From positions 20,299 through 34,574 of the forward strand of contig DUAA01000093.1 of NCBI GenBank assembly GCA_012961055.1: DNA of 14,276 bases, read 5' to 3'. Position 1 is the first letter of the stretch. Every line of letters starts with the position of its first letter. Position numbers and translations under genes: made by a program. The notes beneath the pieces are model-generated. The model was not told the origin of the DNA. It worked only from the letters and a program-made list of their open reading frames with translations, and did not search any database. Below are positions 7,987 through 14,276 of this stretch, in pieces. This stretch comes from Nitrospinaceae bacterium (GTDB taxonomy: Bacteria > Nitrospinota > Nitrospinia > Nitrospinales > VA-1).

Positions 7987-8571
7987 ATGTCTGAGAATGA
8001 ACAACCAAAAGAAGCCGAAAAAACCATCTACGAACGGGATAAAACGGCGAAAGAACCCAAGCCTGCAGCGGATGGTCCTATAGCCCCTATCAAACCCAAA
8101 CCTAAAATCAAAAAAGCTTTTGTCGCGAAAAAAAAGACCTTCACTACCGACAAACCTATGGAACATCGTGTGAGAAACATTCGCATGACTTCTTTAGAGT
8201 CTTCCAAAATGATATGGGAAACTATTGTCGATTACCAGAAGGACCTGGCTCAAATGGAAGTCGATGATCCGGACAAGCCATATCATGACTGGGAAAAGGT
8301 TGAAAAATTCTTCACCCGTTTCGCGAAAAAATATAGTGTCTGCGTGAGTAAGGCGTTAGGTGGCTCATTAGGTTGGGTTCACAAGGAAATCAATACAGCT
8401 TCGGAAACCATGAATCAGGAGTTGATCGATATCATAATGAAAACGGATAAGTTCAAGATACCCAAACCCATCAAAACAAAATTGGGCTTCCATATCATCA
8501 TGATATGCGAAAGCCAGATTCATATTCCTAAAGAGAAAGTCAAAGACGAAGAAAAACCCTTTTATTTTTGA
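7987..8571 (+). CDS. Lys/Pro-rich protein with a diverged parvulin (PpiC-type rotamase) domain
   Basis: The C-terminal part, about residues 60-176, follows the parvulin peptidyl-prolyl isomerase pattern. HRVRNIRMTSLESSKMI corresponds to the usual VRHILV...EEA strand and helix. FAKKYSVCVSKALGGSLGW (112-130) corresponds to FAK-YS-C-S--GGDLGW, and IPKPIKTKLGFHIIMICE (158-175) to the closing strands. The Cys at 119 and the His at 169 of the active site are kept. The first active-site His (HILV) is Asn64 here, so activity may be weak or lost. Residues 1-55 are rich in Lys, Pro and Glu and probably disordered. There is no signal peptide or membrane segment, unlike SurA or PrsA, so a cytoplasmic location is inferred. 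No Shine-Dalgarno sequence precedes the ATG. It converges with the next gene, 12 bases away. Confidence 0.7.
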   Translation: MSENEQPKEAEKTIYERDKTAKEPKPAADGPIAPIKPKPKIKKAFVAKKKTFTTDKPMEHRVRNIRMTSLESSKMIWETIVDYQKDLAQMEVDDPDKPYHDWEKVEKFFTRFAKKYSVCVSKALGGSLGWVHKEINTASETMNQELIDIIMKTDKFKIPKPIKTKLGFHIIMICESQIHIPKEKVKDEEKPFYF

Positions 8572-8583
8572 CCCGTATCAGAT

Positions 8584-10086
8584 TTACTCTCCCAGAAAAA
8601 ATTGATGGATCATGTTGACAACATATTCCATCTGGCTTTTGCTTATCTCATGAGATATCGGAAGCGCCAGGGTCTCTCTGGCGGCTTTTTCTGCCGCAGG
8701 GAAGTCACCCAATTTGTAACCTAAGGGCTTGAAACATTCTTGAATATGTAACGGAACGGGATAATAAATTTCGCACCCAATTTTGTTTTCGTTGAGAAAA
8801 GTTCTAAGTTCATCCCTGCGATTTCCTGCACAGATGACATATTGGTTATAAACGTGACGGGGAAATACTTCAGGAGGCAGTTGGACAAATGGGGTCATTG
8901 CTGAATCTTTAAAAAGTTGATTATACGTTTCTGCATTTCCCCTTCTTTTCTCAGTCCAACCTTCAAGAAAATTCAGCTTTGCACTCACCACACCCGCCTG
9001 TAGCGCATCCAGGCGAAAATTTCCTCCTATTACTTTATGGTAATACTTTGGTTCCGAGCCATGCACTCTGAGAACCTTTAATTGATCGTAAAGTTCCTCG
9101 GAATTGGTGGTCACCATCCCTCCATCACCAAAACTGCCCAGGTTTTTCGCTGGGAAAAACGAGAAACAGCCCAAATCTCCCATCGAGCCTGCGGGTCTTC
9201 CCTTGTACTCAGAGCCAATCGCCTGTGCAGCATCTTCAATCACCCGCAAGCCATGCTCCTCAGCTAGTTGCAGGATAGGGTCCATATCTGCACATTGTCC
9301 ATACAGGTGCACCGGAATTATGGCTTTGGTCTTCGAGGTAATACAACGTTCAATATGTTCAGGTTTAATGTTAAAAGTAATATCATTAATATCTGCAAAA
9401 ACCGGTTTGGCACCAACCCGTATAATAGAACCCGCAGTCGCAAAAAATGTATACGGAGAGGTGATCACCTCATCACCAGGTCCGACCCCTGACGCCATAA
9501 GTGCAATCAGTAATGCATCGGTTCCGGATGAAACTCCAACAGCATATTTGGCCTGGCAATAAGAAGCTATCCTCTCTTCCATCTCCGCAACTTTTGGACC
9601 CAGAATAAAATATCCCGATCGAATCGTTTCTGCCGTCTCCTTTTCCACTGCATTCAAAATCTCGTGGTACGAAGCAGTGATATCCAACAAACGAACTTCT
9701 TTGACTGGCGCAGGAGGGGCATCCAGTTTTTTCTGTAACTCCCCGGGAGCTAGAATCTGAACCGGCAAGCCGGAAAATTTTTCAGGAGTGAGTGTGACCA
9801 CTGCATCTAATCCACTTGTATCCACCAAACGAGCCAGCAACTCTACTTCAAATGGTTTTTCAGCTTCCAGAGCAATATCGATATCATGAGCCGTGGGAGT
9901 CATGACAGCCAAAACGCGCAAAAGAGACTGAACATCTCGGTTTTTCGCATTCTCCAAAATGGCAGGCACAGATGTGGATGCAACCCAACCCTTACAAGTT
10001 TCCTGACGACACAAGTTCAACACGGCTGAATTTTGGAGATCCTCCAGTGCCTGAACTAAACAGCCCGTATCGAATAAAATCTGCAT
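8584..10086 (-). CDS. PIN-like domain fused to DegT/DnrJ/EryC1-type sugar aminotransferase
   Basis: Residues about 131-500 are a complete PLP-dependent nucleotide-sugar aminotransferase, close in pattern to the WbpE/WlbC group. Motifs are GVSSGTDAL (184-192), TSPYTFFATAG (209-219), PVHLYGQCADMDP (258-270), EDAAQAIG (284-291) and SFFPAKNLGSFGDGG (309-323), with Lys314 the expected PLP Schiff-base lysine, plus NFRLDALQA (356-364) and VPLHIQ (444-449). Such enzymes aminate keto-sugars for surface glycans. Residues 1-120 look like a PIN domain: ILFDTGCLVQAL (3-14), STSVPAILE (37-45), PFEVELLARL (78-87), GLDAVVT (92-98), VQILAPGEL (109-117). Of the PIN acidic residues, Asp6, Glu45 and Asp94 appear kept, but the DFEDA-like motif is PFEVE and DTN is DTG, so nuclease activity is doubtful. 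A Pro-rich linker (121-130) joins them. The frame is continuous from the ATG. Confidence 0.85.
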   Translation of the reverse strand: MQILFDTGCLVQALEDLQNSAVLNLCRQETCKGWVASTSVPAILENAKNRDVQSLLRVLAVMTPTAHDIDIALEAEKPFEVELLARLVDTSGLDAVVTLTPEKFSGLPVQILAPGELQKKLDAPPAPVKEVRLLDITASYHEILNAVEKETAETIRSGYFILGPKVAEMEERIASYCQAKYAVGVSSGTDALLIALMASGVGPGDEVITSPYTFFATAGSIIRVGAKPVFADINDITFNIKPEHIERCITSKTKAIIPVHLYGQCADMDPILQLAEEHGLRVIEDAAQAIGSEYKGRPAGSMGDLGCFSFFPAKNLGSFGDGGMVTTNSEELYDQLKVLRVHGSEPKYYHKVIGGNFRLDALQAGVVSAKLNFLEGWTEKRRGNAETYNQLFKDSAMTPFVQLPPEVFPRHVYNQYVICAGNRRDELRTFLNENKIGCEIYYPVPLHIQECFKPLGYKLGDFPAAEKAARETLALPISHEISKSQMEYVVNMIHQFFLGE

Positions 10087-10118
10087 GAATTAATTTAAAC
10101 CTTGGTAGTTTTGGAGAG

Positions 10119-10400
10119 TTAAAACTGGATATCCTGACCTAGCTTTTCACGAAGGATGATCTCTGCTGGGGTGTAATACTTTTTATTCACATTGCATTTC
10201 TTACATGCAGGCACCAAATTCCCGCGCTTACTTTTCCCACCTCGGGAAATAGGAACAATATGGTCCATAGTCAATTCTTCAGCGGTATATCGACCACCAC
10301 AATAGTGACACGCACCCGCATGAATTTTTGTTTTCCACCACTGTGACTGGCGGAGCTTTCGGGCCTTGGCTTTCTCAACTTTAAAACTTTCTTGATCCAT
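10119..10400 (-). CDS. Small HNH endonuclease-family protein
   Basis: The protein has 93 residues and is almost entirely one HNH (beta-beta-alpha metal) domain. CHYC (31-34) and CKKC (66-69) form the zinc-binding pair. LTMDHIVPISRGG (43-55) supplies the catalytic Asp46-His47, and Asn61 (GNLVPAC) and Asn70 complete the HNH set. The N-terminus is a charged helix (KVEKAKARKLRQSQWW). Such small HNH proteins occur both as mobile-element nucleases and as stable chromosomal genes; nothing here shows a phage or intron context. I start at the ATG at 10400, with a GGGG stretch about 10 bases upstream, rather than the in-frame GTG at 10415. It lies 32 bases upstream of the PIN-aminotransferase gene on the same strand, so they may be cotranscribed. 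The biological target is unknown. Confidence 0.85.
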   Translation of the reverse strand: MDQESFKVEKAKARKLRQSQWWKTKIHAGACHYCGGRYTAEELTMDHIVPISRGGKSKRGNLVPACKKCNVNKKYYTPAEIILREKLGQDIQF

Positions 10401-10492
10401 AATGACAAACCCCACCGTAAGCAGATGGAGTAACCTAATAAAATGTTATTTAAAAAAATGTGACAGGGAAATAAAACCCACTTCTGAGATTA

Positions 10493-10963
10493 CTACCCGG
10501 AGCCAGCGGTTTCTTCCGCCCAACTCAGGTCAATCAATAGGCGGGGTGTCCAATTATTTCGCACAGCTCGAACCGTTCCATTCAAGCTTCCCTTCGGGTA
10601 CCAGTGAATATCTCCCATGTCAAATTCAAATCCCAATGCGCCAGATAGCCGAGTTTTACTGGTCCAGAAACAACACCCATAACTAAACTCAAAAATAGGA
10701 TCAATATGAAGGATGAATGTTCTGCCTCGAGATTGAAAAGGCTTGGAGATTTCATACAAGCTCTGAATTTCAAGCCGACCGGGAAGGCGCCAATCACTAT
10801 GACTCCCAAATCTATCTTGATTCAGCTTACTAATGTAATCCTGGGCATCATACCAACTGATATTATTTCCCGTTTCCACATAGGCATAACTCTCTTGCCA
10901 CATCAGCCCCGTACGAACATCGGAAATAGTCCGATTGCCATGGTCAATAAATCGTTGCTCCAT
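10493..10963 (-). CDS. DUF1566 / Lcl C-terminal domain protein
   Basis: The whole 156-residue protein matches the DUF1566 pattern: RFIDHGNRTISDVRTGLMWQ at 4-23, SWYDAQDYISKLN (36-48), SDWRLPGRLEIQSL (56-69), CCFWTSK (97-103) and a closing VRAVR (131-135). This fold is C-type-lectin-like and is often found in surface or secreted proteins, sometimes with adhesive roles, but the function of single-domain members is not known. No signal peptide is visible, so either it is cytoplasmic or it is exported by a route I cannot see. A candidate extended -10 promoter and a small inverted repeat lie upstream, so it probably has its own transcript. Confidence 0.8.
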   Translation of the reverse strand: MEQRFIDHGNRTISDVRTGLMWQESYAYVETGNNISWYDAQDYISKLNQDRFGSHSDWRLPGRLEIQSLYEISKPFQSRGRTFILHIDPIFEFSYGCCFWTSKTRLSGALGFEFDMGDIHWYPKGSLNGTVRAVRNNWTPRLLIDLSWAEETAGSG

Positions 10964-10981
10964 AAATCACTTAAAATAACA

Positions 10982-11005
10982 ATTATAACAGAGGTTATCT
11001 TAACC
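10982..11005 (-). promoter_or_regulatory. Candidate promoter and operator of the DUF1566 gene
   Basis: On the - strand, TGTTATAAT (10990-10982) is an extended -10 (TG-N-TATAAT). It would start RNA about 12 bases before the ATG at 10963. Just upstream, GGTTA (10993-10997) and TAACC (11001-11005) form a 5-bp inverted repeat with 3 bases between. It sits in the -10/-35 spacer where a regulator could bind. No good -35 is visible, which fits an extended -10 promoter. Confidence 0.4.
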
Positions 11006-11064
11006 CTTTGTTGGTCGTCAACTCAAGCATGCCGAGACAATTAACCTCTCCCCAGAAAAGGTCA

Positions 11065-11424
11065 TTACCAGTTGGCCCCACGCCTAGTGGATTGGAAATT
11101 GTAACCACAGTCTGGGATTTCCTCAATATCCTGCTTGGTAGTAGGAAAACGAAGACAAATAAGAGGTTTATTGGGGCTATCATGAACCCGGCACCGGTTG
11201 TCCTTTGTCAACTCACTACATGGCACCGCCATAGAGTAATAAAGCCGGTTTTCCTCTTCGTCTGAGCCAACGACTCGGATTCCCCGATAGGACAAATAAA
11301 GTTCCAACTCTTTCAGGCTGCCATGTTGCTGAATAGTGATGTCACGGACAACGGTCATATTGACTGTTTGGCAACACTCACTACAGGAATGACATTCCCC
11401 CATTCTTTCTATCGGCTCGCCCAC
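11065..11424 (-). CDS. YkgJ-type CxxCxxCC zinc/iron-chelating family protein
   Basis: This small cytoplasmic protein has eight cysteines in the pattern of the CxxCxxCC (YkgJ) family. CHSCSECC occupies 11-18, PCSELTKDNRCRVHDSPNKP follows at 68-87 (Cys69, Cys78), then LICLRFP (88-94, Cys90) and IPDCGY (103-108, Cys106). The family is thought to bind zinc or an iron-sulfur centre; its physiological role is mostly unknown. The proposed start is GTG at 11424, with AAGG five bases before it. The ATG at 11403 (residue 8) is an alternative and would keep every cysteine. It lies 91 bases downstream of queF and 101 upstream of the DUF1566 gene on the same strand. Confidence 0.8.
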   Translation of the reverse strand: MGEPIERMGECHSCSECCQTVNMTVVRDITIQQHGSLKELELYLSYRGIRVVGSDEEENRLYYSMAVPCSELTKDNRCRVHDSPNKPLICLRFPTTKQDIEEIPDCGYNFQSTRRGANW

Positions 11425-11515
11425 AAATACCTTATCAAAAACAGAATTCTTGCATTAGTCAGAAAATCTGGACCACCTTGATCGACAAAACCTATTTACT
11501 CTTTTTATTTGCAGA

Positions 11516-11887
11516 TTATTCTGCCTTTGCCAGATGTTCCACCGTAACCGTAGTGTGAATCCCTCCGCGGACATTAAAATCAGCCACAATGGTCATCCTT
11601 CTTGGCAGGCAGGCGGATACAAGGTCATTCAAAATAATATTGGTCAGCTCTTCATGAAATCCCCCTTCATTCCGGTACGATACCAGGTAAAGCTTTAATG
11701 ATTTCAATTCTATACACAATTTTTCCGGAACATAACTGATATACAGGGTGGCAAAGTCCGGTTGCCCGGTTTTTGGGCACAAACAAGTGAATTCCGGGCA
11801 CTCCATTTCAATGGTGTAATCTCGTCCCGGAAACAGATTTGGAAATGTTTCTATCTCTAGGATTTCATTTTTTGCTATATTTTTCAT
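11516..11887 (-). CDS. queF: NADPH-dependent 7-cyano-7-deazaguanine reductase (type I)
   Basis: QueF reduces the nitrile preQ0 to the amine preQ1, the last step before the modified base is inserted into tRNA for queuosine. Family marks are [17 protein letters not shown] (30-46), in which Cys37 is the expected thioimide nucleophile and Asp44 the acid. ELKSLKLY (60-67) is the QueF motif, with Leu in place of the usual second-position Ser. [10 protein letters not shown] (71-80) supplies the substrate-binding Glu79, and VRGGI (106-110) follows. At 123 residues it is at the short end of single-domain (type I) QueF. No other queuosine genes are nearby. A TATAAT box 11 bases before the ATG implies a very short leader, and no Shine-Dalgarno sequence is seen. 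Confidence 0.95.
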   Translation of the reverse strand: MKNIAKNEILEIETFPNLFPGRDYTIEMECPEFTCLCPKTGQPDFATLYISYVPEKLCIELKSLKLYLVSYRNEGGFHEELTNIILNDLVSACLPRRMTIVADFNVRGGIHTTVTVEHLAKAE

Positions 11888-11898
11888 ACTTTAGGGTG

Positions 11899-11904
11899 AT
11901 TATA
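11899..11904 (-). promoter_or_regulatory. Candidate -10 box of queF
   Basis: On the - strand, TATAAT (11904-11899) lies 11 bases before the queF ATG, placing the likely RNA start only about 5 bases from the start codon. The -35 region has no clear TTGACA-like sequence. It lies back to back with the groES promoter in the divergent gap. Confidence 0.4.
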
Positions 11905-11926
11905 CAGATTATTTTTTTGGAAGACC

Positions 11927-11958
11927 TTGCTATTTGTATTTGGGATTACATATATAAT
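11927..11958 (+). promoter_or_regulatory. Candidate sigma-70 type promoter of groESL
   Basis: A perfect TATAAT (11953-11958) is preceded by TTGCTA (11927-11932) at the long distance of 20 bases; read against the overlapping TATATA at 11951 the spacing is 18. The -10 joins directly onto the CIRCE element, so the RNA start would lie inside the operator. I see no sigma-32-type heat-shock promoter. Confidence 0.55.
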
Positions 11959-11984
11959 CAGCACTTATACCTAACGAGTGCTAA
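11958..11984 (+). promoter_or_regulatory. CIRCE operator (HrcA-binding inverted repeat)
   Basis: The left arm TCAGCACTT (11958-11966) and right arm GAGTGCTAA (11976-11984) are separated by exactly 9 bases. The consensus is TTAGCACTC-N9-GAGTGCTAA; the right arm matches perfectly and the left at 7 of 9. CIRCE is the known binding site of HrcA, which represses groESL and dnaK operons until heat or misfolded protein titrates GroEL. Its position at the -10/start region of the groES transcript is the classical one. hrcA itself is not in this window. Confidence 0.92.
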
Positions 11985-12113
11985 AAAATAAGGTGCTTTC
12001 CACGACCAAGAGACCAAGACCATTAGTTTCAATGAGTTATATATTTTTGCGAGCAAATACACGCTAAATTGCGTTTTTTCTTTCAAATTTTAATCTGAGT
12101 ATAACATTTTTTC

Positions 12114-12119
12114 AAGGAG
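12114..12119 (+). promoter_or_regulatory. Shine-Dalgarno site for groES
   Basis: AAGGAG with a 5-base spacer to the ATG at 12125. It ends an untranslated leader of roughly 160 bases if transcription starts inside the CIRCE element. Confidence 0.7.
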
Positions 12120-12124
12120 TCTAT

Positions 12125-12412
12125 ATGAAAATCCAACCACTGCATGACCGTATCCTAGTTCAGCCTATTTTAGAGAAAGAAGTCCGAAAAGGGGGAATCA
12201 TTATTCCTGATTCGGCCAAAGAAAAACCCATTGAAGGAAGAATAAAAGCTGTAGGCAAGGGCAAAACTGGTGATGACGGAAAGCTCGTTAAACTGGAAGT
12301 AAAAGTGGGTGATAAAGTTCTATATAGCAAATACGGCGGCACCGAAGTCAAATTTGACGGACAAGATTACCTACTGATGCGTGAAGACGATGTTCTGGCA
12401 ATCGTAGGTTAA
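12125..12412 (+). CDS. groES: Co-chaperonin GroES (Cpn10)
   Basis: GroES forms the heptameric lid of the GroEL folding chamber in the cytoplasm. The 95-residue sequence is full length and typical: [11 protein letters not shown] (5-15), the mobile loop region [19 protein letters not shown] (17-35) whose GGIII-like stretch contacts Gro[18 protein letters not shown] (61-76) and the ending [12 protein letters not shown]. It has a strong ribosome site and lies 66 bases upstream of groEL. The operon is probably controlled by the CIRCE element upstream. Confidence 0.98.
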   Translation: MKIQPLHDRILVQPILEKEVRKGGIIIPDSAKEKPIEGRIKAVGKGKTGDDGKLVKLEVKVGDKVLYSKYGGTEVKFDGQDYLLMREDDVLAIVG

Positions 12413-12448
12413 TCTTCATCAAAATTATTTAATGAAAAAATTATTCAC

Positions 12449-14149
<1,701 letters not shown>

Positions 14150-14180
14150 TTCCACTTCTTCATTTAAGCTGAAAAATAGG

Positions 14181-14215
14181 CCGGCTCTCTTTCTAATGGG
14201 AGCCGGTTTTTTTTT
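14181..14215 (+). terminator. Intrinsic terminator of groESL, probably bidirectional
   Basis: The arms CCGGCTCTC (14181-14189) and GGGAGCCGG (14198-14206) pair over 9 bp with one G-U, around an 8-base loop, and nine T follow (14207-14215). It lies 31 bases after the groEL stop. On the - strand the same hairpin is followed by CCTATTTTT, so it may also end a transcript arriving from the right. Confidence 0.9.
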
Positions 14216-14276
14216 GCCCCTCAATCAGTTGACAGTCCAAAGCTTTCGCAATATCATCAAAATCAATGGACATGAT
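14193..14276 (-). CDS. Possible 3' end of a convergent hypothetical gene (runs off the window)
   Basis: On the - strand a reading frame enters from the right edge and encodes MSIDFDDIAKALDCQLIEG, then QKKTGSH and a TAG stop at 14195-14193, inside the groEL terminator. The ATG at 14273 may be internal. No family is recognisable from so little. The bidirectional look of the terminator gives mild support for a convergent gene here. It may equally be chance. Confidence 0.25.
   Translation of the reverse strand: MMSIDFDDIAKALDCQLIEGQKKTGSH

Noticed and set aside
9104..9562. 152-codon open frame antisense to the aminotransferase
   Set aside because: It lies wholly within the motif-rich DegT coding region on the opposite strand and shows no recognisable domain.
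8584..10086. PIN-HNH pair as a toxin-antitoxin or defence system
   Set aside because: No antitoxin-like small gene is present, the PIN active site appears incomplete, and the PIN domain is part of a metabolic enzyme chain; kept only as a fusion finding.
11888..12000. Possible preQ1 riboswitch upstream of queF
   Set aside because: No aptamer-like stem with an A-rich tail was seen, and the -10 box leaves almost no leader.
12004..12019. Tandem 8-base repeat GACCAAGA in the groES leader
   Set aside because: Two short copies can easily arise by chance, and no known site matches.
12061..12079. Attenuator-like hairpin (ACGC/GCGT) followed by T in the groES leader
   Set aside because: Only four base pairs with a 6-base loop; too weak to call, though it is followed by five T.

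Overview
The window is part of a bacterial chromosome of moderate to low GC. It comes from a Gram-negative-type organism that is not a gammaproteobacterium. The evidence is a division and cell-wall cluster in the order murC-murB-ddl-ftsQ-ftsA-ftsZ, and a groESL operon behind a CIRCE/HrcA-type operator. The mixture, including a DUF1566/Lcl-type protein, a YkgJ-type cysteine protein and type I QueF, would fit Nitrospinota or a deltaproteobacteria-like lineage. That placement is an impression from gene content and protein character, not a demonstrated assignment.

Region 1 (1-6060, + strand) is the end of the dcw cluster. It runs from the C-terminal part of MurC (cut by the window edge) through MurB, D-Ala-D-Ala ligase, FtsQ, FtsA and FtsZ. 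Spacing is tight, with a 17-base ftsQ/ftsA overlap and good Shine-Dalgarno sites before murB, ftsA and ftsZ. These genes make and link peptidoglycan precursors and build the Z-ring. A strong hairpin follows ftsZ. Between ftsZ and the convergent DUF547 gene lie two interleaved inverted repeats that could form a pseudoknot.

Region 2 (about 6140-8571) holds an exported DUF547 protein on the - strand, a Cof-type HAD phosphatase on the + strand, and a small Lys/Pro-rich protein on the + strand. The last ends in what looks like a diverged parvulin (PpiC-type rotamase) domain and has no signal peptide.

Region 3 (8584-11887, - strand) is a run of accessory genes: a 500-residue protein fusing a PIN-like domain to a full-length DegT/WbpE-type sugar aminotransferase, a small HNH nuclease-like protein, a DUF1566/Lcl protein, a YkgJ-type CxxCxxCC protein, and QueF. 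The PIN-aminotransferase fusion is the most unusual object in the window.

Region 4 (11888-14276) is the divergent queF/groES control region and groES-groEL. A CIRCE element starts on the last base of a perfect TATAAT box. groEL is followed by a strong, apparently bidirectional terminator. A short - strand reading frame runs in from the right edge.

I see no tRNA, rRNA, CRISPR array, insertion sequence or attachment site. No stretch longer than about 300 bases lacks a gene.
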